A stretch of 64,000 nt of DNA, taken from Citrobacter sp. MGH106. Lineage in GTDB: Bacteria > Pseudomonadota > Gammaproteobacteria > Enterobacterales > Enterobacteriaceae. The position numbers and the translations under genes were made by a program. The DNA lies in assembly GCF_001037495.1 (NCBI RefSeq), contig NZ_KQ089822.1, forward strand, positions 2,343,403 through 2,407,402, read 5' to 3'. This document shows positions 6,593-16,100 of this stretch, one piece after another; the stretch's first letter is position 1; each line of letters begins with the position of its first letter. The notes beneath the pieces were generated by a model. The model saw only the letters and a list, made by a program, of their open reading frames with translations. It did no database searches and had not been told where the DNA came from.

Positions 6593-7027
6593 TTACTTAC
6601 TGTCGATGCGTCGTCTTCCGCTGGCGTCAGTAACCTTCTCACCGTCTTCCTTGGTAAAAGCCCCCTTCTGTGGCTGTGGAAGAATATCCAGCACGACCTC
6701 CGACGGTCGGCACAGACGCGTTCCCAGCGGTGTCACCACAATTGGACGGTTAATCAGGATCGGATACTGCAACATAAACTCGATGAGCTGTTCATCAGTA
6801 AAACGATCTTCATCAAGCCCCAACACTTCATACGGTTCAACGTTTCTACGCAGCAGTGCCCGTACCGCAATCCCCATCTCTGCAATGAGTTTGACCAGTT
6901 CGTCACGCGATGGCGGTGTTTCAAGGTAATGGATAACGGTCGGCTCAGTACCGCTGTTACGGATCATCTCCAGGGTGTTGCGCGACGTACCGCATGCCGG
7001 ATTGTGATAGATAGTAATATTGCTCAT
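6593..7027 (-). CDS. arsC: Glutaredoxin-dependent arsenate reductase
   Basis: ArsC reduces arsenate to arsenite in the cytoplasm using glutathione and glutaredoxin, so that ArsAB can export it. The protein has 144 residues, close to the 141 of plasmid R773 ArsC. The catalytic cysteine is Cys12 in YHNPACGTSRNT, and the arginines that hold the oxyanion are present (RRNVEPYE near residue 60, NRPIVVTPLGTRLCRPSE near 93-107). It is the last gene of arsRDABC, 12 bases after arsB. Confidence 0.96.
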   Translation of the reverse strand: MSNITIYHNPACGTSRNTLEMIRNSGTEPTVIHYLETPPSRDELVKLIAEMGIAVRALLRRNVEPYEVLGLDEDRFTDEQLIEFMLQYPILINRPIVVTPLGTRLCRPSEVVLDILPQPQKGAFTKEDGEKVTDASGRRRIDSK

Positions 7028-7039
7028 TTCAGTATCTCA

Positions 7040-8329
7040 TTACAAAGTAAAAGAGAGGCGTAACGCCAGTGCAGCCAGCGTGACAAACAGCACAGGCAAA
7101 GTCATGATAATCCCGGTGCGGAAGTAATATCCCCACGTGATTGTCATATTCTTCTGTGAGAGAACATGCAGCCAGAGCAGCGTTGCCAGGCTACCGATCG
7201 GTGTAATTTTCGGCCCCAGATCGCAACCAATAACGTTGGCATAAATCATCGCTTCTTTAATCACCCCTGTTGCGGTACTGCCATCAATAGACAGCGCGCC
7301 AACCAGCACAGTAGGCATATTGTTCATAATGGAAGACAGAAACGCTGTCAGGAAACCTGTACCCAAGGTAGCTGCCCAGAGCCCTCTGTCCGCCAGCACG
7401 TTCAGTAGCCCGGAGAGAGACTCCGTCAGCCCGGCATTACGCAAACCATAGACCACCAGATACATTCCCAGCGAGAAAATGACAATCTGCCAGGGTGCGC
7501 CGCGTAACACTTTACCCGTGTTAATGGCATGGCCCCGTTTAGCAACAGCAAACAAGATGGCTGCCCCAACTGCCGCGATTGCGCTAACCGGAATACCAAG
7601 CGGCTCAAGAATGAAAAAGCCAATCAGAAGAAGGATCAAAACTATCCAGCCCGTTCTGAATGTTGCCGGGTCCTTAATCGCCTTTGCAGGGACCTCCAGC
7701 CGGGCCAGATCGTAAGTGGGTGGAATATCCTTGCGGAAGAACAGATGCAGCATCAGCAGCGTGGCAACAATAGCAGCGATATCCACTGGCACCATGACCG
7801 ACGCATATTCCGAGAATCCAAGCCCGAAGAAATCTGCCGAAACGATATTTACCAGGTTCGACACAATAAGCGGCAGACTGGCCGTATCAGCAATAAATCC
7901 GGCAGCCATAACGAATGCCAGTGTAGTGCTTTTACTGAACCCCAGAGCCAGCAGCATGGCGATAACAATAGGCGTTAAAATAAGCGCCGCGCCATCATTG
8001 GCAAACAGCGCTGCGACCGCCGCACCAAGCAGAACGATATACGTAAATAGCAAACGACCACGACCATGGCCCCAACGAGAAACGTGCAGTGCAGCCCATT
8101 CGAAAAAACCGGACTCATCGAGCAGCAGGCTGATAATAATAACAGCAATAAATGTCGCTGTTGCGTTCCAGACGATATTCCACACCACCGGAATATCACC
8201 GATTTGTACAACGCCAGAAATCAGTGCGAGTACAGCGCCGAATGTGGCGCTCCAGCCGATCCCTAATCCCTTCGGCTGCCAGATAACCAAAACAATGGTC
8301 AGGACAAAAATAGCGCCTGCCAGTAACAT
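7040..8329 (-). CDS. arsB: Arsenite efflux permease
   Basis: ArsB is the inner-membrane arsenite/antimonite efflux carrier. It works alone as a proton antiporter or with the ATPase ArsA. The 429-residue length is the family's usual size. It shows about 12 hydrophobic segments and family blocks such as [31 protein letters not shown] and [12 protein letters not shown]. It lies between arsA and arsC on the minus strand, with 46 bases separating it from arsA. Confidence 0.97.
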   Translation of the reverse strand: MLLAGAIFVLTIVLVIWQPKGLGIGWSATFGAVLALISGVVQIGDIPVVWNIVWNATATFIAVIIISLLLDESGFFEWAALHVSRWGHGRGRLLFTYIVLLGAAVAALFANDGAALILTPIVIAMLLALGFSKSTTLAFVMAAGFIADTASLPLIVSNLVNIVSADFFGLGFSEYASVMVPVDIAAIVATLLMLHLFFRKDIPPTYDLARLEVPAKAIKDPATFRTGWIVLILLLIGFFILEPLGIPVSAIAAVGAAILFAVAKRGHAINTGKVLRGAPWQIVIFSLGMYLVVYGLRNAGLTESLSGLLNVLADRGLWAATLGTGFLTAFLSSIMNNMPTVLVGALSIDGSTATGVIKEAMIYANVIGCDLGPKITPIGSLATLLWLHVLSQKNMTITWGYYFRTGIIMTLPVLFVTLAALALRLSFTL

Positions 8330-8375
8330 AAATCCTCCAGACAGGGCGACAGAGTTGCCCTGTAAATACTTTCAA

Positions 8376-10127
8376 TTAACCCACCAGACCTCTGAGTTTT
8401 TCGATGCCGCCAGGTTCTGATGCAAGTAATGGAACCAGTGCTATACGCGTAGCATGTTGTTGCTTGACAGCCTCAATCTGCGGTATCTCCTGCCGGGCAC
8501 GTTGACACAGCAGTGGCGAGCGCGTGTCTGCAATAGAGAGGCTGTTGTTGATAATCCAGCCCCAGGGCTGAATCCCCGCCCGTTCAAGATCGGCCTGCAA
8601 ATTTGCGGCCTCCAGCACCGGAGTCGTTTCAGGCAACGTGACCAGTAGCACTTTGGTTCGCTCCGGGTCCTGAAGCTGCATCATTGGCGTTGTAAAGTGT
8701 CCTTTATTCCCCATTTTCCGGGCAATCTCGCGGTGATAAGCCCCTGTAGCGTCCAGAAGTAAAAGCGTATGTCCTGTAGGAGCCGTATCCATGACAACAA
8801 ACCGCTTTGCTGCTTCGCGGATCACACGGGAAAATGCCTGGAATACCGCAATCTCTTCAGTGCAGGGAGAACGTAAATCTTCTTCCAGCAGTCGCTTCCC
8901 GGCGTCATCCAGACTCCTGCCCTTTGTCTCAAGAACATGCTGGCGATAGCGTTCGGTTTCATCGTGCGGGTTGATCCTGCTGACCTGCAGATTATTGATG
9001 CTGCCGTTGAGGGTTGTGCTGAGATGTGCGGCAGGATCTGATGTCGTGAGATGCACATCAAATCCCATGTCCGCAAGCCTGACGGCTATAGCAGCCGCCA
9101 GCGTTGTTTTACCGACGCCACCTTTCCCCATAAGCATAACCAGACCGTGCTCACTGCGGGCGATATCATTGACCATCTCAGAGAGAGACAAATTCTCAGG
9201 CTGGTACTGATTAACCTGTTCAGGTATCGATGCAGCCTCAGCACGCATAGTGAAAAGATTTTTCAGCGCGGATACGCCAACCATGTTCACCGGTTGAAGA
9301 AATAAGGTGTCTGTCGGCAGGCCAGATAAACCGGCGGGAAGATTTGCCAGAGTCTGCTGCTCCCGTTGCCATATAGCTGCGGCTAATGTGTCGCCTACCG
9401 CTTCGGTTTCTGGCAATACGCCATTAATGACCAGATACTGGTTATTAAGACCAATCGCGGCGAGTTCCTCATGAGTACGTGAAACTTCACGTAATGTTGA
9501 ACTTTGCAATCGTGCGACCAGTACCAGCCGGGTACGCTCGGGATCGGACAACGCCTCAACAGCATGAGTATATTGTTCGCGCTGTTTTTCCAGCCCGGCC
9601 ATTGGCCCCAGGCAGGAAGCACCATCCGGATTACTTTCAATAAAGCTGCTCCAGGCGCCGGGAAGTTGCAGCAGGCGGATAGTATGGCCTGTCGGCGCGG
9701 TATCAAAAATAATGTGATCAAAGCGGGTCAGCAGATCCGCATCAGTCAGCAAGCCGGTGAACTCATCAAATGCCGCGATTTCCGTCGTGCATGCCCCCGA
9801 GAGCTGCTCACTGATGCTGTTAACAACATCATCAGGCAGAAGCCCTTTAATAGGATCGACGATCCTGGCCCGGTATTGCTGAGCGGCGGCCTGCGGATCG
9901 ATCTCCAGAGCAGACAATCCCGGCACAGACTTCACGGGAAGAATGGTGTTGCCGATAGTCTGATCGAATACCTGACCAACATTCGAGGCGGGGTCCGTGC
10001 TAACCAGCAAAACTCGCTTGCCCTGCTCAGCCAGACGGATAGCCGTCGCGCAGGAAATGGAGGTTTTACCCACTCCGCCCTTACCAGTAAAAAACAGATA
10101 AGGCGGGATATTCTGTAAGAAACGCAT
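8376..10127 (-). CDS. arsA: Arsenite-stimulated efflux ATPase
   Basis: ArsA is the cytoplasmic ATPase that drives ArsB. The protein has 583 residues from the ATG at 10127, which has GGAGG five bases upstream; the frame extends eight codons further but without a site. It is two fused ATPase halves. The A1 P-loop is GKGGVGKTS near residue 15 and the A2 P-loop is GKGGVGKTT near residue 335, each followed by a DTAPTGHT signature. The three metalloid cysteines are visible as SGACTTE (113), GASCLG (172) and RSPCTEE (422). It is preceded by the metallochaperone gene arsD. Confidence 0.97.
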   Translation of the reverse strand: MRFLQNIPPYLFFTGKGGVGKTSISCATAIRLAEQGKRVLLVSTDPASNVGQVFDQTIGNTILPVKSVPGLSALEIDPQAAAQQYRARIVDPIKGLLPDDVVNSISEQLSGACTTEIAAFDEFTGLLTDADLLTRFDHIIFDTAPTGHTIRLLQLPGAWSSFIESNPDGASCLGPMAGLEKQREQYTHAVEALSDPERTRLVLVARLQSSTLREVSRTHEELAAIGLNNQYLVINGVLPETEAVGDTLAAAIWQREQQTLANLPAGLSGLPTDTLFLQPVNMVGVSALKNLFTMRAEAASIPEQVNQYQPENLSLSEMVNDIARSEHGLVMLMGKGGVGKTTLAAAIAVRLADMGFDVHLTTSDPAAHLSTTLNGSINNLQVSRINPHDETERYRQHVLETKGRSLDDAGKRLLEEDLRSPCTEEIAVFQAFSRVIREAAKRFVVMDTAPTGHTLLLLDATGAYHREIARKMGNKGHFTTPMMQLQDPERTKVLLVTLPETTPVLEAANLQADLERAGIQPWGWIINNSLSIADTRSPLLCQRARQEIPQIEAVKQQHATRIALVPLLASEPGGIEKLRGLVG

Positions 10128-10144
10128 ACGTCCTCCTGACATAC

Positions 10145-10507
10145 TCAACAACAGGAACTCTTACCACCACAGCAGCTTGTCGGTGCTAATCCCACCTTCT
10201 CCAGTGGAATGCCAAACCAGCGAGCCAGTTCAGCACGTTTTGGATAACGTCCTGCCATCACCGTTTCTCCATCCAGTAATAGCAATGGAAGTCCTTCAGC
10301 ACCTGAAACCTCAAGGAATGTTTTTGCTTTCGCGTTCTGTACAAAACTCATGGGTTGTTGCGCGAGGTTGTAGCGCTCAACCTGAATCCCGCGTTGTTTC
10401 AGCCATTGCACATCGGCAGAGAAATCGACCAAAACCTGATCGACATCGCTTCCACAAACGCCGGTACTGCAACACATAGCCGGATCAAACACCGTTAACG
10501 TTTTCAT
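10145..10507 (-). CDS. arsD: Arsenic metallochaperone / weak regulator ArsD
   Basis: ArsD carries arsenite from glutathione to ArsA and can act as a weak repressor. The 120-residue protein starts at ATG 10507 behind GAGGTG. The chaperone cysteines Cys12, Cys13 and Cys18 are in AMCCSTGVCG, and the two C-terminal vicinal pairs are in TSCCGGKSSCC. It lies 17 bases upstream of arsA. A palindrome ACATATATGT lies between arsR and arsD and resembles half of the ars operator. Confidence 0.95.
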   Translation of the reverse strand: MKTLTVFDPAMCCSTGVCGSDVDQVLVDFSADVQWLKQRGIQVERYNLAQQPMSFVQNAKAKTFLEVSGAEGLPLLLLDGETVMAGRYPKRAELARWFGIPLEKVGLAPTSCCGGKSSCC

Positions 10508-10554
10508 CTTCAACACCTCACATTCGAAAAAACATATATGTTTAGGAAAATTTT

Positions 10555-10908
10555 TTAGATACAAACAGCTTTGCCGTTACCAGAGCAATTTGCCGATGCC
10601 AGCTTACGGGCGATAGCTTGTACGTCGTCCTGTTGGCTTAACCAGGCCTGCTCGATAACCTGCGCCGCCCACGAAGGAATATGCGGAGATAAGCGGTAAT
10701 GAACCCACTTCCCCTGCTTGCGATCCAACAGTAATCCACTTTCTCGCAACATCGCCAGATGACGTGAAATCTTAGGCTGCGACTGATCCAATGCCGTACA
10801 GAGATCGCACACGCACAACTCCCCCATCTCCCGGAGTAATAGCACGATACCGAGACGGGTCTCGTCAGAAAGGTTTTTGAACAACTGTAGGGATGAAATT
10901 TGCGACAT
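10555..10908 (-). CDS. arsR: Arsenite-responsive repressor
   Basis: ArsR/SmtB-family winged-helix repressor of the ars operon, 117 residues. The metalloid-binding site is the ELCVCDLC motif (Cys32, Cys34, Cys37) at the start of the DNA-recognition region, followed by the helix QSQPKISRHLAMLRESGL. The start at ATG 10908 has CAGGAGG in front of it; the frame runs on upstream for 54 codons without another site. Its operator lies about 50 bases upstream, so it autoregulates arsRDABC. Confidence 0.95.
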   Translation of the reverse strand: MSQISSLQLFKNLSDETRLGIVLLLREMGELCVCDLCTALDQSQPKISRHLAMLRESGLLLDRKQGKWVHYRLSPHIPSWAAQVIEQAWLSQQDDVQAIARKLASANCSGNGKAVCI

Positions 10909-10958
10909 AATAACCTCCTGCCATGGGGTAAGTTTCTCTCTGCGTAGATGAAAAGTCA

Positions 10959-10988
10959 AAAACATATTCTTTTTATCGAATATGTTTT
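10959..10988 (-). promoter_or_regulatory. ArsR operator
   Basis: AAAACATATTC (10959-10969) and GAATATGTTTT (10978-10988) are exact 11-base inverted repeats separated by eight bases. The site lies 50-80 bases upstream of arsR. Its TATTC/GAATA core is of the type bound by E. coli ArsR, and it probably overlaps the ars promoter. Confidence 0.7.
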
Positions 10989-11069
10989 CAATATTCAAAG
11001 AAGCCCCTCTCTGAAAATTCATCTTGAAATGAAGCCCCCACCGCTTGTACCAGCAGCGGTGGGGATCCA

Positions 11070-13145
11070 TTAGTGCGAGTAATTTTCAGGTTTGGCTATA
11101 AGATGATCCAGCGAATACGTAGAGGTAACATACGAGTCACTTAACGGAATCTGTGAGGTATCACCGGCATGTCCTGGATTTGCAGGTGCTGCAGCAATTG
11201 TCCCATGATGAGTTTCGCCAACTTTCATCAACAGGGTAATGTCGGCGATTTCATGTAACTCATGCGCCAGATCGCTAAGATCCACTTTCCCATGCTCGCC
11301 GCTTTCTTTACCGGTAAAGATGCTATGACCTTTTTCATCGGGTTGACCTGCTTCACCATGATGAAAATTGAAAGCAAACGAATCATGATTATCATCAAAC
11401 AGCTTGCCTAATCCACTGTCGTGCCGTGCTGCATGATGGTTTTTATCCGCAATATGAAACTCCTGCTTTCCATGATGAATGGGGGCGTCGACTATCACAT
11501 CAACATGCTGTGATTGCCGTGTCACATTGCCATGGTCATCATGCGCCATCACCGAAACAATCACGTCGTTGTGTCCGCTAAGAAGACTGTCGGTCTGAAC
11601 CGGAATGTCATAGCTCAGATGCCCATGAGTTTCATGCAATCTTGCATCGTATTGTTTACCGTTAATCGTCGCGCTAACGTGATCGCCTTTGTGTACATCC
11701 CCGTCTATAAAACCCGTAATGTGATTGAACGGGTTGCGCGCTTCATGCCAATCGATACGGTTATCACCCGTCACTTTATTCACAATGATCGTGGCATCAG
11801 CATGAGTATCCAACACCACGTTCTGATGCCAGGCCGGTGTGACTTTGTTGCCCGCACCATCTGTTGCCCGCACACTCACCGTGAAATCATTGTCTCCTTC
11901 ATGCAACCACCCTTTCTTCACTTCAACGTCATAGCCCAGGTGATTGCCGACGGTGACCACTTTAGTTTGAACAGCGTGACCATTAACCAACAGCGTGACA
12001 ATATCGCCATCCTTTGCATCACCATCAACCACGCCGCTGACAGAAATATGACCAGATTCTGCCGCATTGATGATGTTATCCGACGCGACGGGATCCATGC
12101 TGATGGAAGCATCAGCATGCGTATCCAGTATGACAGTCTGAGTTGTGGTCGAGGTTGCCGTATTACCAGCAGCATCCTTACCGCTAACGGTAACCGTAAC
12201 GCTATTTTCACCTTCGTTGAGGACATTACTATCAACGGGGATGTCATAGGTCAGTGAACTATGATGCTTGTCAGTATGTTCAACGATAATGCCAGTATAA
12301 GTATGACCATTAACGGCGAGCGTTACCGTATCACCAGCATGAACATCACCCTGCACACTCCCCATAATTGCCGTCTTCCCTGACATCAGTTCAGACAAAT
12401 TAACTTTGCCATCGCCCGCAATCGTATTAACGTGAATACTGTTTTCCGCATGTTGGTCAATGATCAGTTTATTGGCTTCGCACAAGGTTACCGTATTTCC
12501 AACAGCATCAACTCCTGTGACCGTATAGGTAATTTCCGGGTTCTGAAGCAGTTCAGAGGTATTAACCAGTACTTTAAAGGTTAATTCACCGCTCGGACCA
12601 TGTTCAATTATCGCGTTCAGATCATTGCCGTTAACATGCACAATCACGTTATTACCCGCATGCACATCGCCAGTAACTGTGCCGCTGATCTCCGTCGTCG
12701 GTTTTTGGCTGTCATCCAGATTAAGCACATTGTCATCTGAGACTTTGTTGATATGCAGCTCCACATCAGCATGATCATCGATAGCCACCGCTCTGACGGC
12801 ACGCTGGCTAAAGGAATTTCCTGCATCGTCTGTGCCGGAAACAGTCACTGTAATCGTTGGCGTGTCGGTTGGATGGGCTTTTAATTCAGCCGTCAGCTCT
12901 GCTTTTAAATCTGCCGTATCGACTTTCATCGTGTAGCCAGGCTGTCCGTTCATGCCAGGCAGTTCGATGACTTTGCCAACAGTCAGATGACCATTGAGCA
13001 TGATTTTCACGTCATCACCGATCCGGGCGTCACCACCAACCACACCACTAATTTCAGTCTGCTGGGAACTGAGATCTTTCGCGCTGAGGATATTGTCACC
13101 TGAAACGGTATTAACGGTGATAGTTGCCGAGGCAGTCGTATCCAC
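11070..13145 (-). CDS. Giant Ig-repeat adhesin, C-terminal part cut off by a frameshift
   Basis: This 691-residue frame is the continuation of the giant protein encoded at 13148-20794. It opens in the middle of a linker of the repeat pattern (VDTTASATITVNTVSGDN), so its GTG at 13145 is not a true start. It carries five further Ig-like repeats of about 100 residues. A histidine-rich C-terminal segment of about 130 residues follows, with a GKVDLSDLAHEL motif of the kind seen near the end of type I secreted adhesins, and the protein ends STYSLDHLIAKPENYSH. No glycine-rich RTX nonapeptides are present. It was probably the surface-distal, secretion-signal end of one protein. If the frameshift is real, the longer upstream fragment would lack its export signal. 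Confidence 0.8.
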   Translation of the reverse strand: MDTTASATITVNTVSGDNILSAKDLSSQQTEISGVVGGDARIGDDVKIMLNGHLTVGKVIELPGMNGQPGYTMKVDTADLKAELTAELKAHPTDTPTITVTVSGTDDAGNSFSQRAVRAVAIDDHADVELHINKVSDDNVLNLDDSQKPTTEISGTVTGDVHAGNNVIVHVNGNDLNAIIEHGPSGELTFKVLVNTSELLQNPEITYTVTGVDAVGNTVTLCEANKLIIDQHAENSIHVNTIAGDGKVNLSELMSGKTAIMGSVQGDVHAGDTVTLAVNGHTYTGIIVEHTDKHHSSLTYDIPVDSNVLNEGENSVTVTVSGKDAAGNTATSTTTQTVILDTHADASISMDPVASDNIINAAESGHISVSGVVDGDAKDGDIVTLLVNGHAVQTKVVTVGNHLGYDVEVKKGWLHEGDNDFTVSVRATDGAGNKVTPAWHQNVVLDTHADATIIVNKVTGDNRIDWHEARNPFNHITGFIDGDVHKGDHVSATINGKQYDARLHETHGHLSYDIPVQTDSLLSGHNDVIVSVMAHDDHGNVTRQSQHVDVIVDAPIHHGKQEFHIADKNHHAARHDSGLGKLFDDNHDSFAFNFHHGEAGQPDEKGHSIFTGKESGEHGKVDLSDLAHELHEIADITLLMKVGETHHGTIAAAPANPGHAGDTSQIPLSDSYVTSTYSLDHLIAKPENYSH

Positions 13146-13147
13146 AC

Positions 13148-16100
13148 CTATAGTGCGGTCCGCGAAGCATCAATCGAGTTTTGCGCTGTATCATTCCCGG
13201 TCACTTTCGCATCAATACGGTGTTCGGCCAGCAGATCGACAGTCCTGATATCTGCTTTGAAAGCCATATCCGGCGCAATTTTGGCATGATACTTGTGGTT
13301 ATTAACCGTCAGCGTGACATATTCGCCAGGATTCACATCGCCTGACACGGTACCGGTTATTTGTGTGACAGGACTCTTTGTTTCTGACAGGTTAAGGACG
13401 TTGTCATCCGTAACACTATTGATCGTTACCGTCGCCTTAACGTCGGTATCAACGGCAATCGTTTTACCATCCGTTACCGTCATTACGTTGCCATGATCGT
13501 CGTTGCCGGTCACGCTGGCGGCAATAACAGGGTCGTGACGTAAGTCGTCAATGCTTATCTCTTTGCTGAATCTCAGTACATGACTGGCATCTTCAAACAC
13601 CTGCGTCGTAATTTGGTGGCCGTTAACGGTCAATGTTACGTTGCTTCCCGTATGTACATTGTCACCGGTTACGGTACCGCTAACGGTCGTCGTGCCAGAC
13701 CGGGATTCCACACTATTAATAACATTGTCACCGGCTATATCATCGAGCTTAATTGTGGCGCTGACATCAGTATCAATAATCAGTGGTTTAGACACAGTAA
13801 CAATCTGGCTGCCATGATCATTATGGGCCGTGACTGTCGCTGTAATATCCGGATGATTAATGAGATTTTGCGTATCAACGCTAATCTCATAACCGTACTC
13901 GCCCGGCAAGTTAGGACGTTCAGTAACATAGCCGGTATAGCTGTCTTTTCCGATATGTAAGGTCACCTCATCACCCAGGTTCACATCGCCTGAGACTGTG
14001 CCGCGGATAACCGTGTGCGGTGACTGCGAATCCGACTGGTTAATAATGTCGTTACCTGCAACCGGATTTAAGGTGATAACGGCATGTGGTTGGTCGTTAT
14101 GAGGTTGCGTGGTGGTGTTGCCATTATTGCTGGTCGCTGGCCACGGAACATTAGCATGTATCTGAGCGCTTGCCGTTTCACTATTACCGTAAGGATCGGT
14201 GCTGGTTATCTCTACTCTGACATCGGCATTATTATCTAAATCGTGCGCGTTAATATAAACAGGGTTGCCGGTTGCAGCATCAATAAGGCGATCGCCGTTA
14301 AATCCAAGATGACCATCAGAATATTTCTGCACCGCCGTTTCATAGTTTTTCCCGTTGGCGAAGATTTTAACCACATCGCCTTCTTTTGCGTCACCACCAA
14401 CCGTTCCCTCAATGACCCAAAAATCCCGGGAGCCGTTAAGTGTTAATGACCCCACTTTTATTTCCGCATCAGCCCGTGTATCAATATTTATAGTATGATC
14501 AGACTCAGCCAGAACGGTATTACCTGCTGCGTCGTAACCCATTACAGAAGCGTGGATCACGGGCTTACTATCACCTGAAATTAAATCTGCAGTACTGACA
14601 TCAATGCTGTAGTGAAGACCACCACCTTGATCGCTAACGCAGCCAAAATAATGCTGTCCATTTACAATTAACTCAACCCGATCGCCACTATGGACATCGC
14701 CACTAACAAGACCAGTGACAGTCGTATATTCCTGATGCGCTTCGGTATTGTTAATGACGTTATCGTCAGTAACAGAGTCAATCGTAATGGTTGCATAAGC
14801 ACGATCATCCCTTGATACATCGTGTGTCGCCCCGGCTGTTATGGTATTGCCTGCTGCATCGCTGGCATTAACCGTTGCAACAATATGCGGATCAGCAAGC
14901 AAATCTGCAGTACTGGCGGCAAAGGAATATCCCAGCTTGTTATCAAGATATGCCTGAGGCTTCACTTCAACATCGTACGTATGACCATTCACCGTAAGAT
15001 GCACGAATTCTCCCGCGTTAATATTTCCGGTGACCAAACCATTAATGACAGTGGTCGGTGACGATTGATCCAGCTGATTAAGGACATCGTCGCCTGAAAT
15101 AATATTGATAGTCACCGTAGCATCCGCGTGATCATCAATGCCAACAAGGTGTTCAGCCGCTACCACTGCACTATTTTGCGCTGCATCTGTCACGCCGATA
15201 CTGGCGTATATTTTATGATCGCCAGAATGAATATCCGTGGTTTCCACCGCGATACGGTAGCCCATCTGGTTATTCCCCAGGTCTTCCACTGTCCCGTGAT
15301 AAACATGGTTATTCACTGTCAATGTCAGCGGATCACCGACGTGCATTTCGCCGGTTACATTGCCGGTTACCAGGGTAAAGCGGTGATTAAGCTCTTCATC
15401 GTTTAGCGTGTTATCTGCTGTCACAGGATCCACCGTAATGGTGGCATCAACATGTGTATCGACAACAATATCCTGCTTAGCTTCAATGAGGGCCGTGTTA
15501 TTGGCGTTATCAGTGACAGAAATCGAGGCTCTGAGGTGCGGATCACTCATCAAATCGTAGGTGCTGACATCAATACTGTAATGAAGGTTAGCGTCCACAC
15601 GACCGGTTAAATCAAGGCCATTAACATGCAGAGTCACCAAATCGCCTTCTTTCGCGTCGCCACTTACCGTCCCGGTAATGGTTGTGAACTCATGTCCCGA
15701 CTCTGCGGCGTTGATCATATTGTCATGATTAGCGGTCACCGGGTCGATGGTAATCGTCGCCTCCGCATTCAGATCGACCACTAATTCTTTCGACGCCTCC
15801 ACGAGCTGTCTGTTACCAGCCGCATCCTGACCCGTAATATGCGCTGTTATCGTATGATGTGGATCGGCAAGCATGTCTCTTGTCAGCACATCGACATTGT
15901 AACCCAGCGTCCCATTCTGATGTGCAAGCGACGCCACAACCGTCTCATAGTTTCGCCCGTTCACCGTGACGACAACTTTGTCGCCCGCATGGACATCTTC
16001 CCCACTCACAGTTCCGGATACTTTAGTGAAATGCTCTCTCGACTCTGAATGGTTGATGATGTCATCACCCGTCACTGGATCAACAGTGATACTCACATCC

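Noticed and set aside
7166..9305. Plus-strand frames opposite arsB and arsA
   Set aside because: Antisense shadows of well-conserved ars genes with no ribosome binding sites.
13145..13147. GTG at 13145 as a genuine translation start for a separate 691-residue protein
   Set aside because: It falls inside an Ig-repeat linker that continues from the upstream frame, and removing two bases joins the frames exactly.
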